Notes: generated from the letters alone by a model not told the origin. A DNA stretch of 10,973 bases from Lutibacter sp. (GCA_003516285.1 DPCK01000043.1:21556-32528), one strand, 5' to 3'. Shown: positions 1 through 7,977, numbered from the stretch's first letter. A program made the numbers and translations.

Positions 1-2309
1 AGCAAAATGGTTCGGTATTTATCTTCTATCAAACTTTTTGAGAAATAATTAGTGTCAAATCGGTCTCTGGCTGTTTTATTTGATTTAAAAATATCATTAA
101 CCGTTAAACTGATGGAAGCATCATTATTAGAAAAGTCTTTATTGATAGCGGCGCTAGCATAGGTAAATTCTTTTCTCGTTGAATAGGCGCCTTTGGATAT
201 TAAAAAATGTTTTGCATTTACCTGAAAATCAAATGCTTTGGGTATTTTTAATTGTGTCAATAAACTGAAAGAACCATTAAAGCTTGCGTGATTGTAATTT
301 TTAACAATGGTTTCATTGGCTAAATTTACCGTTTCATAAATTCCGGATTGGTCAAAATTGTAAAGATTTATATTTCCGGTAAAGCTTAAAATTTTTGCAG
401 GTTTATAATTTGTGGTCATATCGATACCATAATAATCTACTTTCCCAACATTAACCGGAGTCGTGATAATTTGATTTATCCCATTTATTTGTTCGCCGGT
501 TTCATAGGTCACATTTTCCCAATAATTATTAAACCTCTGAAAAAACAAGGAGGATGAAAACATGATTTTATTGCCATTGTACAGATATCCTAAATTTGAG
601 GCATCAATATAAATTGGGTTTAAGGCCGGATTTCCAATATAAGAGGATGTCTCGCTATATTTTTGCTCAAAAGGCTGAAGTTGGCTATAAAGCGGTGAAT
701 TCATTTTTTTGGAATAACTTAAGCTTAAACTTTTTGAATCGCTTAGTGTATATTTTAAATAAACAGTTGGAAAAATTTTATCAAAATTGTTTATTTGGGT
801 GGTGTTTAAATATAAATAATCGGCTTTCAATTCCAAAAATTCAGCCCTGATGCCCAATCCATAATAAAATTTATCACCTTCATTTTCAAATTCAACATAC
901 ACGGCGTTCAAATTTTCGGAATAATCAATATTGCGATCTTCAGTAATGCTGGAATACCTAAAAGGCACTTTTCCAATATTTCCTTTATAACCTACATAAA
1001 AGGCAGAAGTTTTACCGATTGGATTGGTGAAATTTATTTCAAACGAAGTGTTCTGTAGTTTGTTTTTTTCGGTATAGGTTTCGTTGGTGAATGCTGCATT
1101 TGTGTTTGAGATTTCATTGCCAATGGCATCGGTATCTTTAGAATATAAAATGCTGGAAGTTAGCTGCTGGCCTTCTTTTTTAAAATTGTGTTCAAAATCA
1201 ACCACAAATTCAAACAATTCATTATCCAATTTTCCATTATGTGTTCTGTTATTGGTTGCTGTAAGTACTTTTGAGGCATTAAAAATATTTGAAGACGTAA
1301 ATGTGTTATTTTTGTTAATGATATTTTGAAAATTAACGCTTGTTGAAAGCGTTGTACTTTTAGATAAATAGAAATCGGCACCTATAGTTCCATAAAAAGC
1401 ATCTTTTTTACTGTTAAATTCGCTGTTTTCATTCAAAAATGACGTTGTGACATTGTTCGCAAAATATTCATTTTCATAAGATGCTTCGGTAACCGGATTG
1501 TTGTGATTAAAAGAAGTATTGATAAAGAAGTTTAGGTTTTTGGATTTATTGTTTAAAGTAATTAATCCGCCGTAATAATCTTTATAACCGCCTGTCGCGG
1601 TTAAAGATGCGTTTAAACCTTCGTCTTTTCCCTTTTTTAGAATGATATTGATAATCCTTAACGCAGAGGCATCGTACTTTGCGCCAGGGTTTGATATGAC
1701 TTCAATTTTTTCAATGGAACCTGCCGGCAAAGATTTTAAAGCCGCAGTTTTGGACAAGGATGAAATTTTGCCATTAATCATCACTTGCACGCTTCCTTGG
1801 CCTTGCACAGTGATACCGCCATCTGGGTCAACGCTTACGGACGGAATGTTGTTTAAAATATCTGTGGCTACACCACTATTTGATGCCACGTTTTTATCCA
1901 CATTAAACACAATTTTATTGGATTTAATGTCCACAGTTTTCTTACCGCCAACAATTTCAACTTCATTTAATATTTGAGTATCCAACTCCAATTCAATCAC
2001 GCCTAAATTTAAATTTCGATTTATTTCGGAAATGTTCAGAACTTTTGTTTCATAGGAATTAAATTCCACAGAAACGCGATAGGTTTCTTGTTCAACATCA
2101 ATGGAAAAATTCCCCTTTTGGTTGGTAATTCCTCCAAATTTTATGAGATTGGAATCGATGCTTTTAAAAATAATGGTGGCGTCTTCCAAAGGTTTTTTTG
2201 TGGTGGCGTCAATTATTTTGCCAGATATGGTATAAGTGGGGTTATTATTCGATTGGCTAAAACTGAGTAATGGGGTTAATATTATTAGCGCTAATAATAG
2301 TGTTCTCAT
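1..2309 (-). CDS. TonB-dependent outer-membrane receptor, OMP_b-brl_3 barrel type (C-terminus cut off by window edge)
   Basis: I translated the minus strand from the ATG at 2309 to the left edge and found no stop: about 769 codons are present and the C-terminus lies outside the window. Residues 1-19 are a signal peptide ending SFSQ. Residues about 25-105 form a carboxypeptidase-regulatory-like beta domain (YTISGKIIDATTKKPLEDA). A TonB plug follows, with the family-typical stretches DILNNIPSVSVD, VMINGK and IEKIEVISNPGAKYD, then IINIILKKG. The rest is an alternating, aromatic-rich beta-barrel with the hallmark NPALNP and a late SLTVNDIF block, so probably only a few dozen residues are missing. 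Such receptors import ligands across the outer membrane using TonB energy. The substrate cannot be read from the sequence. It is the gene after the HAD phosphatase on the same strand, but 162 bases with a dyad and a weak promoter suggest its own control. In the plug, SALR replaces the more usual EGTAG/EGTSG before IINI. Confidence 0.93.
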   Translation of the reverse strand, partial: MRTLLLALIILTPLLSFSQSNNNPTYTISGKIIDATTKKPLEDATIIFKSIDSNLIKFGGITNQKGNFSIDVEQETYRVSVEFNSYETKVLNISEINRNLNLGVIELELDTQILNEVEIVGGKKTVDIKSNKIVFNVDKNVASNSGVATDILNNIPSVSVDPDGGITVQGQGSVQVMINGKISSLSKTAALKSLPAGSIEKIEVISNPGAKYDASALRIINIILKKGKDEGLNASLTATGGYKDYYGGLITLNNKSKNLNFFINTSFNHNNPVTEASYENEYFANNVTTSFLNENSEFNSKKDAFYGTIGADFYLSKSTTLSTSVNFQNIINKNNTFTSSNIFNASKVLTATNNRTHNGKLDNELFEFVVDFEHNFKKEGQQLTSSILYSKDTDAIGNEISNTNAAFTNETYTEKNKLQNTSFEINFTNPIGKTSAFYVGYKGNIGKVPFRYSSITEDRNIDYSENLNAVYVEFENEGDKFYYGLGIRAEFLELKADYLYLNTTQINNFDKIFPTVYLKYTLSDSKSLSLSYSKKMNSPLYSQLQPFEQKYSETSSYIGNPALNPIYIDASNLGYLYNGNKIMFSSSLFFQRFNNYWENVTYETGEQINGINQIITTPVNVGKVDYYGIDMTTNYKPAKILSFTGNINLYNFDQSGIYETVNLANETIVKNYNHASFNGSFSLLTQLKIPKAFDFQVNAKHFLISKGAYSTRKEFTYASAAINKDFSNNDASISLTVNDIFKSNKTARDRFDTNYFSKSLIEDKYRTIL

Positions 2310-2343
2310 AGAAAATAACTTATTTTAAAATTCATAGCTTTTT

Positions 2344-2364
2344 TAATCGTTAATTTAACGATTA
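2344..2364. promoter_or_regulatory. Perfect inverted repeat, candidate operator of the TonB receptor gene
   Basis: Arms TAATCGTTA (2344-2352) and TAACGATTA (2356-2364) are exact reverse complements around a 3-base ATT centre. The dyad ends 35 bases before the receptor ATG, downstream of the candidate promoter. Read on the minus strand it is followed by an A-run rather than a T-run, so it is not a terminator for the HAD transcript. A regulator-binding site is the simplest inference; a hairpin in the 5' leader is the alternative. I cannot name the regulator. Confidence 0.5.
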
Positions 2365-2383
2365 GCATCGTTTTTCATAAAGG

Positions 2384-2412
2384 TAAAAATACACATTAAT
2401 GTCAATAAACAA
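2384..2412 (-). promoter_or_regulatory. Candidate promoter for the TonB receptor gene
   Basis: On the minus strand TATTTTTA (plus 2384-2391) resembles the Bacteroidota -7 box TAnnTTTG. A TTG (plus CAA, 2410-2412) lies 18 bases further upstream where a -33 element would be expected. The last base of the -7 box is off consensus and the spacing is slightly short, so this is a weak call. A 10-bp palindrome ACATTAATGT (2393-2402) sits in the spacer. Confidence 0.35.
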
Positions 2413-2471
2413 CACTTTATCCAATGAAAATTGCGGTTTGTTATGGAAAACTTAGAATAAATATCAAAATA

Positions 2472-3092
2472 TTAGAATATCAGTTTAAAGGAATGAAATT
2501 CTTTCAGCAGTTGTTGCGTCGATTTATAATGAATTCCGTGTAAATTTAAAGCTTTTGCAGCGATCACATTTTCCTCATTGTCATCAATAAAAATAGTTTT
2601 TTCTGGATTTATTTGAAATCGATTAAGAATTAATTCATAAATTTTTGGATATGGTTTTCGCATTTTTTCTTTTCCGGAAACAACCACGCCATCAAAATAT
2701 TGAAAGAACGGAAACAATTCCAATGCCAATTCCCATTTTTCGGCGCTCCAGTTTGTGAGCGCATAAATTTTATAATTCCCTGAGGCCTTTAAGGATTTGA
2801 ACAATGCAACATTTTCATCAAGGGGTCCAGAAAACATTTGGTGCCATTGGTTGTAGAATAAGCGAATTAGATCTTCGTGTTCGGGAAATTCGGCAATTTT
2901 TAAAGCTTCGCCTTCTTCAATGGTTCTGCCGCCATCTTGTTCTGCATTCCAAGAACTTGTGCATACATTGTTTAAAAACCATTGCACTTTTTTCTCGTTG
3001 CCGTTAAACACTTTTCTGTACAAATATTCAGGTTTCCAGTCCACCAACACGCCTCCTAAATCGAAGATAATGGTATCAATATTACATTTCAT
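2472..3092 (-). CDS. HAD-superfamily phosphatase, subfamily IA, YihX-like
   Basis: This is a 206-residue cytoplasmic haloacid-dehalogenase-type hydrolase. The four HAD motifs are visible. Motif I is FDLGGVLVDW with the nucleophile Asp11. Motif II is YALTNWS with Thr113. Motif III Lys146 is in RKPYPKIYELIL. Motif IV is IFIDDNEEN with Asp170 and Asp171. Residue +2 after the nucleophile is Gly13, not Asp. That DxGxV pattern is typical of the IA variant-3 group that includes the sugar phosphatase YihX and some haloacid dehalogenase-like proteins. The helical cap lies between motifs I and II (about residues 20-90). The substrate cannot be deduced; a small phosphorylated metabolite is the family expectation. 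The ATG at 3092 lies inside the 3' end of prfB, giving an 11-base overlap, so the two genes are probably co-transcribed and translationally coupled. Length is normal for the family and nothing looks broken. Confidence 0.9.
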   Translation of the reverse strand: MKCNIDTIIFDLGGVLVDWKPEYLYRKVFNGNEKKVQWFLNNVCTSSWNAEQDGGRTIEEGEALKIAEFPEHEDLIRLFYNQWHQMFSGPLDENVALFKSLKASGNYKIYALTNWSAEKWELALELFPFFQYFDGVVVSGKEKMRKPYPKIYELILNRFQINPEKTIFIDDNEENVIAAKALNLHGIHYKSTQQLLKEFHSFKLIF

Positions 3093-4188
3093 TTTTAGTT
3101 TCTTTTTGTCCTTGTTGCATTAAATAGGCTTTTATAAAACCGTCTAAATTGCCGTTTAAAACAGCTTCTGCATTTCCTGTTTCATAGCCGGTTCTCACAT
3201 CTTTCACCAATTTATAAGGATGCAAAACATAGTTTCTGATTTGCGACCCAAATTCAATTTTCATTTTTCCGGCTTCAATATCGCTTCTGGCTTCTTGTTG
3301 TTTTTTTAATTCAATTTCATACAATTGCGATTTTAGCATTTGAAGGGCACGTTCTCTGTTTTCGTGTTGTGAGCGTGTTTCCGAACAGGATAATTGTATG
3401 CCTGTAGGTTTGTGTGTAAGTTGCACTTTTGTTTCTACTTTATTCACATTTTGGCCTCCCGCACCACTGGAGCGTGAAGTTATAATTTCAATATCAGCAG
3501 GATTTATTTCTATTTCAATGCTGTCATCAACCAATGGATAAACATACACCGATGCAAATGAAGTATGGCGTTTTGCATTGCTGTCAAATGGCGAAATCCG
3601 AACCAATCTGTGCACCCCGTTTTCTCCTTTTAAATAACCAAAAGCAAATTCACCTTCAATTTCTATGGTGACTGTTTTAATTCCGGCGACATCGCCTTCC
3701 TGAAAATTCAGTTCTTTGACTTTATATTTTTTGCTTTCTGCCCACATTAAATACATACGCATCAACATTTGCGCCCAATCACAACTTTCCGTACCGCCCG
3801 CTCCTGCGGTAATTTGCAGCACAGCGCTTAAATTATCGCCTTCATCGGACAACATATTTTTAAATTCCAGATCTTCCAGCAAAGAAATTGTGGTTTCATA
3901 TTGCTGTTCAACTTCTTTATCGCTCACTTCGCCTTCCGCATAAAAATCGAGTAAAACGGAAACTTCATCAAAATTGGTCAATATTTGCTCAAAATCCTCC
4001 ACCCATTTTTTTTTGAATCGAAGGTTTCTCATGACAATTTCAGCCTCTTTCGGATTGTTCCAAAAAGCCGGATTTGCAGTCAGTTCTTCCTCATTCGAAA
4101 TTTCAATGGCTTTCTTGTCAATTTCAAGGTATGTTTTTAACCTGCTGATGCGTTCCTGTAATTTATTGATATGTTCGTCTGTGATCAT
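3082..4188 (-). CDS. prfB: Peptide chain release factor 2, encoded without a frameshift
   Basis: RF2 recognises UAA and UGA in the ribosomal A site and triggers hydrolysis of peptidyl-tRNA. The 368-residue product is full length. It has an N-terminal coiled-coil region, a PCRF domain around the conserved AGAGGTESCDWA (residues 128-139), the stop-codon-reading tripeptide SPF (199-201) within RISPFDSNAKRHTSFASV, and the catalytic GGQ (244-246) in SGAGGQNVNKV. SPF, rather than the PxT of RF1, makes this prfB and not prfA. In many bacteria prfB carries an in-frame UGA and a +1 shift around codon 20-26. Here the expected slippery Leu codon CTT is present as codon 21, but the next codon is GAA, so the gene reads through in one frame. 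It heads a likely two-gene unit with the overlapping HAD phosphatase, and a strong-looking promoter sits just upstream of its ATG. Confidence 0.97.
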   Translation of the reverse strand: MITDEHINKLQERISRLKTYLEIDKKAIEISNEEELTANPAFWNNPKEAEIVMRNLRFKKKWVEDFEQILTNFDEVSVLLDFYAEGEVSDKEVEQQYETTISLLEDLEFKNMLSDEGDNLSAVLQITAGAGGTESCDWAQMLMRMYLMWAESKKYKVKELNFQEGDVAGIKTVTIEIEGEFAFGYLKGENGVHRLVRISPFDSNAKRHTSFASVYVYPLVDDSIEIEINPADIEIITSRSSGAGGQNVNKVETKVQLTHKPTGIQLSCSETRSQHENRERALQMLKSQLYEIELKKQQEARSDIEAGKMKIEFGSQIRNYVLHPYKLVKDVRTGYETGNAEAVLNGNLDGFIKAYLMQQGQKETKNEM

Positions 4189-4205
4189 TATTTTATTTAG
4201 AACTA

Positions 4206-4238
4206 CAAAAATACCTTTTCATTTTTAAACTTTGCAAA
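4206..4238 (-). promoter_or_regulatory. Consensus Bacteroidota promoter for prfB
   Basis: On the minus strand a TTTG (plus CAAA, 4235-4238) is followed after 21 bases by TATTTTTG (plus CAAAAATA, 4206-4213). This is a full match to the -33 TTTG / -7 TAnnTTTG pattern of the primary Bacteroidota sigma factor. Transcription would begin only about 10-15 bases before the prfB ATG, giving a very short leader. Confidence 0.65.
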
Positions 4239-4276
4239 TAAATTTGATTCGCTATATTTCAATCAAACTAATTAGG

Positions 4277-4284
4277 TATTTTTG
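4277..4284 (+). promoter_or_regulatory. Candidate -7 box for the zinc metalloprotease gene
   Basis: TATTTTTG matches TAnnTTTG and lies 77 bases before the ATG at 4362, pointing away from the prfB promoter in the same 173-base divergent gap. No TTTG sits at the expected 19-21 base spacing upstream; the nearest is at 4243-4246, too far away. The leader would be about 70 bases long. Support is from one box only. Confidence 0.4.
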
Positions 4285-4361
4285 GTAAAATCTTTTTTCT
4301 TCTGAAAAGACTGAAATTATGGATTTAATGTAGAATTGCAGATTTTATAAAAATTAAATTT

Positions 4362-6773
4362 ATGAGGTATTTATTATATTTTATTGTCGTCGTGTTTTTC
4401 CAAAATGCAGGAGCTCAAAATTTTCAGAAAACTAAGGGAATGGAACATTATAAAGGCTATTTCAATTTTTATTATGACGTTTCATCAGATAAAATATATT
4501 TAGAAGTTAATAAGTTAAATGAAGAATTTTTATATGTAAATGCTCTTGCGGCAGGTGTTGGCTCTAATGATATTGGGTTAGATAGAGGACAATTGGGAGA
4601 AACAGCCGTTGTTAAGTTTATAAAAGCCGGGAATAAATTATTGTTAATTCAGCCCAATTTAAATTATAGGGCAATAACTGCTAATATTGAAGAAATAAAA
4701 TCTGTGGAAGAAGCTTTTGCACAATCGGTTTTATTTGGATTTCCTATAGAAGAGCAACAGAATGAGCACTTTTTAATTGATGTTTCTTCGTTTTTTTTGG
4801 GTGATGCGCACGGAGTTTTAAAAAGATTAAAAGATACTAAACAAGGAACATATAAATTAGATTTAAGTAAAAGTGCTTTTTATTTGGAACGAACCAAAGC
4901 TTTTCCAAAAAATGTTGAATTTGAAACCTTGTTAACCTTTCAAGGGGATGCAGAAGGGGAGTATATTAAAAGTGTGGCGCCAAATTCTTCTTTGATAACT
5001 GTTCGTCAACATCACTCATTTATTGAATTGCCCGACCATAATTATAAAAAAAGACGTTTTGATACACGTTCCGGTTCTAATGGCATTTCATATTTAGATT
5101 ACGCAACTCCTATTGAATCATCAATTAAAAAGCAATTTATAATTAGACACAGATTAGAGAAAAAAAATCCTGAATTGGCTATAAGTGAACCTAAAGAACC
5201 AATAATTTATTATTTGGACCGAGGAGCTCCGGAACCTGTTAAATCTGCGTTGTTAGAGGGGGGAAGCTGGTGGAATGAAGCATTCGAATCTATTGGCTAT
5301 AAAGATGCTTTTCAAATTAAAATTTTGCCGGAGGGAGTTGATCCATTAGATATTCGCTACAATGTAATTCAATGGGTTCATAGATCTACCAGGGGTTGGT
5401 CTTATGGCGCAACCATTGTTGATCCCAGAACCGGTGAAATATTAAAAGGACACGTGAGTTTGGGCTCTTTAAGAATTCGTCAAGATTATTTAATTGCTCA
5501 GGCTCTGCTTGGTGTAACTGAGAAAATGGGAGATGAAAATCCATTGTTACAAATGGCCTTAGCAAGAATTAGACAATTATCAACCCATGAAATTGGTCAT
5601 ACGCTTGGTTTTACCCACAATTTTGCATCAAGTTACAATAACAGGGCTTCTGTAATGGATTATCCACACCCGTTTGTGAAATTAACCGATGGAAATATAG
5701 ATTTGTCGCAAGCTTATTCAACGGGAGTCGGGGAGTGGGATAAAGCTATTGTTGCATATTCTTATCAGGATTTTCCTAAGCAAATTGACGAACAATCAGC
5801 TCTAAATGAAATAATTCAAATTTCCATTGACAAAGGATTAAAATTTATAACCGATAGCGATACACGTGCGCCGGGTGGCGCTCATATATATGCTCATCTA
5901 TGGGATAACGGAACTGATCCGGCAAAGGAATTAGAGAGGATTTTAAAAATAAGGGCAATAGCAATCAGTAATTTTTCTGCCAATAATATTAAAGATAATG
6001 AACCTTATACAGTTTTGGAAGATGTTTTTGTTCCGCTCTATTTTTTTCATAGATATCAAGCAGAAGCTGCCGCTAAAATGATTGGAGGGATGGAATATTC
6101 TTATGCAGTTAAAGGCGATGGACAAACTATTGTTAAACCAATAGATCCAAAAATTGAGCGAGAAGCATTACAAAGTTTACTGAATTCATTTAGTGTGGAA
6201 ACTTTAAAGATTCCTTCAGAAATTGTTGCGTTATTTCCTCCAAGAGCTTATGGTTATGAGAGAGGAAGGGAAACATTTAGTTCAGAAAACGGTGTTGCTT
6301 TTGATGCTTTAAATGCCGCGTCAACAGCTGCCGAACTAGTTGTGGAATTGTTATTTCATCCGGAAAGAGCCTCTAGAATGGTTCAGCAAAAAGCATTATT
6401 TAACAATCAGTTAGGTTTAAATGAATTGATAGATTATGTGATTGATTCAACATTTAAAAAGAATCATTCAAACATTTATGATAATGAAATTCAGCAAAGT
6501 ATAAATAATGTGGTTTTACTACAATTATTAAATTTGGCCTGCAACAACAAAGCGAGTTTTCAGGCAAATTCAATCGCATTGTCAAAAGTAAATGAACTAA
6601 GAAATTGGTTGAAAAATTCCAATTTGAAAGGAATAAATTTAATGTATGGTAATGGTTATGCCAATATGATTGATAATTTTTTAAAATCGCCAAACCAGTT
6701 TAAAATGGAATCAATACCAAAAATACCTGATGGTTCCCCCATCGGAAGTTTGGACTGTGATTATAGTTTCTAA
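4362..6773 (+). CDS. Exported zinc-dependent metalloprotease, DUF5117/DUF4953 type
   Basis: The product has 803 residues. Residues 1-19 are a signal peptide (MRYLLYFIVVVFF.., ending GAQ), so it is exported to the periplasm, outer membrane or medium. Residues about 20-300 match the DUF5118/DUF5117 layout as I remember it: the FYYDVSSDKIYLEV and LDRGQLGETAVVKF stretches and a beta-rich body. The catalytic part has the extended zinc motif HEIGHTLGFTH, with His409, His413 and His419 as ligands and Glu410 as catalytic base. Ala-Ser-Val-Met-Asp-Tyr follows at 429-434 as a probable Met-turn. HExxHxxGxxH plus a Met-turn is the metzincin arrangement. The remaining 370 residues are the long helical C-terminal region usual for this family. 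No natural substrate is known to me for this group; peptide or protein hydrolysis is inferred from the motif. It is transcribed divergently from prfB. The 45-base gap to the threonine aldolase gene allows read-through, but the functions appear unrelated. Length is typical and the frame is intact. Confidence 0.93.
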   Translation: MRYLLYFIVVVFFQNAGAQNFQKTKGMEHYKGYFNFYYDVSSDKIYLEVNKLNEEFLYVNALAAGVGSNDIGLDRGQLGETAVVKFIKAGNKLLLIQPNLNYRAITANIEEIKSVEEAFAQSVLFGFPIEEQQNEHFLIDVSSFFLGDAHGVLKRLKDTKQGTYKLDLSKSAFYLERTKAFPKNVEFETLLTFQGDAEGEYIKSVAPNSSLITVRQHHSFIELPDHNYKKRRFDTRSGSNGISYLDYATPIESSIKKQFIIRHRLEKKNPELAISEPKEPIIYYLDRGAPEPVKSALLEGGSWWNEAFESIGYKDAFQIKILPEGVDPLDIRYNVIQWVHRSTRGWSYGATIVDPRTGEILKGHVSLGSLRIRQDYLIAQALLGVTEKMGDENPLLQMALARIRQLSTHEIGHTLGFTHNFASSYNNRASVMDYPHPFVKLTDGNIDLSQAYSTGVGEWDKAIVAYSYQDFPKQIDEQSALNEIIQISIDKGLKFITDSDTRAPGGAHIYAHLWDNGTDPAKELERILKIRAIAISNFSANNIKDNEPYTVLEDVFVPLYFFHRYQAEAAAKMIGGMEYSYAVKGDGQTIVKPIDPKIEREALQSLLNSFSVETLKIPSEIVALFPPRAYGYERGRETFSSENGVAFDALNAASTAAELVVELLFHPERASRMVQQKALFNNQLGLNELIDYVIDSTFKKNHSNIYDNEIQQSINNVVLLQLLNLACNNKASFQANSIALSKVNELRNWLKNSNLKGINLMYGNGYANMIDNFLKSPNQFKMESIPKIPDGSPIGSLDCDYSF

Positions 6774-6818
6774 ATGTGTACGTATTCAATATAAATTAAT
6801 AAATCTCAAATTAAAATC

Positions 6819-7838
6819 ATGCAAATAAATTTAATAAGCGACACCGTTACCAAGCCCACCAAAGGAATGCTAAAAGCAATGATGGAGGCCGAAGTTGGTG
6901 ACGATGTTTTTAAAACCGACCCAACAGTCAATAAATTACAGGTAAAAATTGCAAAAATGTTTGGCATGGAAGATGCCTTATTTTTTCCCTCGGGCACCAT
7001 GGCAAACCAAACTGCGATTAAACTTCACACGCAGCCCGGCGATAAAATGTTTTGCGATAAATGGGCACATGTCTATAATTTTGAAGGTGGCGGCGCTGCA
7101 GCCAATTCCGGAGTTACCTCACATTTAATTGATGGCGATCGCGGAATGTTTACCGCAAATCAATTGCTTGAGGCCGTTTCTGGGAGAATTGACATTCATG
7201 TTCCTTGGTCCAGGTTAACGGTTATTGAAAACACCACCAATAAAGGTGGCGGCGCTTGTTGGGATTATGAAGAGTTATTGAAAATAAAGAAAATTTGCAC
7301 CGCGCATAATTTGGCATTTCATATGGATGGAGCCCGTATATTTAATGCTTTGGTCGCTAAAAATGAAACACCGAAACAATATGGAGAAATATTTGATACC
7401 ATTTCGGTTTGTTTGTCCAAAGGTTTGGGCGCTCCGGTTGGTTCTGTCTTGTTAGGTTCTAAACTTCATATCGAAAAAGCCTTAAGAATTCGAAAATTGT
7501 TTGGTGGCGCTATGCGTCAGGTCGGCTATTTGGCGGCTGCCGGAATTTATGCGTTGGACAATCATATCGACCGTTTGGCAATCGACCATACCCGCGCTAA
7601 AGTGATTGGCGTTGCGCTTCAAAATTGTAAATTGGTTAAATATGTGGAGCCTATTGAAACCAATATCGTTATTTTTAACGTGATCGATTCCATCAATGAA
7701 GAAGATTTTGTGAACCGTTTAAAAAAAGCCGGAATTTCATTGATTTCTATGGGACAAGGTAAATTGCGCATGGTTACCCATTTAGATTTTACCGAAGAAA
7801 TGCTTGAAATGCTGGTAAGCACTTTAGAGAATATTTAA
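6819..7838 (+). CDS. Threonine aldolase family PLP enzyme (beta-eliminating lyase fold)
   Basis: This is a cytoplasmic 339-residue fold-type I PLP enzyme. Such aldolases cleave L-threonine or L-allo-threonine to glycine and acetaldehyde. The family signatures appear in order: LISDTVTKPTKGMLKAM at the N-terminus, VGDDVFKTDPTV, the PLP-phosphate segment FFPSGTMANQTA (55-66), His84 in the position of the ring-stacking histidine, HMDGARIFNA with Asp170 contacting the pyridine nitrogen, and CLSKGLGAPVGSVLLG with Lys201 as the Schiff-base lysine. All catalytic residues are present and the length is normal. No signal peptide is seen. The low-specificity enzyme is often called LtaE, but stereospecificity cannot be read from the sequence, so I leave the symbol blank. 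The ATG at 6819 places the conserved N-terminal strand correctly. I saw no clear promoter in the 45-base gap before it. The 268 bases after it are repeat debris. Confidence 0.93.
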   Translation: MQINLISDTVTKPTKGMLKAMMEAEVGDDVFKTDPTVNKLQVKIAKMFGMEDALFFPSGTMANQTAIKLHTQPGDKMFCDKWAHVYNFEGGGAAANSGVTSHLIDGDRGMFTANQLLEAVSGRIDIHVPWSRLTVIENTTNKGGGACWDYEELLKIKKICTAHNLAFHMDGARIFNALVAKNETPKQYGEIFDTISVCLSKGLGAPVGSVLLGSKLHIEKALRIRKLFGGAMRQVGYLAAAGIYALDNHIDRLAIDHTRAKVIGVALQNCKLVKYVEPIETNIVIFNVIDSINEEDFVNRLKKAGISLISMGQGKLRMVTHLDFTEEMLEMLVSTLENI

Positions 7839-7883
7839 TCAAAACAACAAATTATAAAGACAAAAGTAAATAATCACTATTTT

Positions 7884-7950
7884 GGCGTTACCACAAGGGT
7901 CAGGCTTTTTATTGCAATCTTTTTATGGGTGAAAAACCCATAAAATGAAT
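7884..7950 (+). repeat. Degenerate interspersed intergenic repeat, copy 1 (half element), with hairpin
   Basis: GGCGTTACC (7884-7892), GGGTCAGGC (7897-7905) and CAATCTTTTT (7915-7924) match blocks in the same order within the element at 10206-10298 read on the other strand. The 9-base spacing between the last two blocks is identical. It ends in a hairpin: TTTTATGGGT (7921-7930), loop GAAAA, ACCCATAAAA (7936-7945). The distal end found in the other copy (CCCTAACGC) is missing, so this is a truncated copy. The hairpin has no following T-run and is a poor intrinsic terminator, although it lies just after the threonine aldolase gene. Confidence 0.6.
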
Positions 7951-7958
7951 TTGTTTAT

Positions 7959-7977
7959 CCTGAGGGGAGTCGAAGGG
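7959..7977 (+). repeat. Short GAG..GTCGAAGGG-type intergenic motif
   Basis: CCTGAGGGGAGTCGAAGGG resembles the CCTGAGCG(C/G)AGTCGAAGGG motif that I recall as scattered between genes in flavobacterial genomes. Only one copy is in this window, so its repetitive nature is from memory and not shown here. It is non-coding, has higher G+C than its surroundings, and lies 14 bases after the copy-1 hairpin. No function is known to me. Confidence 0.4.

Noticed and set aside
596..600. Possible frameshift or break in the receptor gene
   Set aside because: Reading the minus frame base by base from 2309 to the left edge gave no stop and continuous barrel-like sequence, so the gene is intact as far as the window goes.
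1642..1977. Plus-strand open frame of 111 codons
   Set aside because: It is antisense to the plug region of the TonB receptor, whose minus-strand frame is open throughout and matches family motifs. The plus frame has no recognisable motif. The same holds for the frames at 596-850 and 1084-1329.
2344..2364. Dyad as terminator for the prfB-HAD transcript
   Set aside because: In the minus direction it is followed by an A-run, not a T-run, and it lies over 100 bases past the HAD stop, close to the receptor start.
3082..4188. Release factor 1 instead of release factor 2
   Set aside because: The stop-reading tripeptide is SPF, diagnostic for RF2; RF1 has PxT.
7921..7945. Hairpin as an intrinsic terminator of the threonine aldolase gene
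   Set aside because: The stem is good but lies about 80 bases past the stop codon, has no following T-run on either strand, and belongs to a repeat element.
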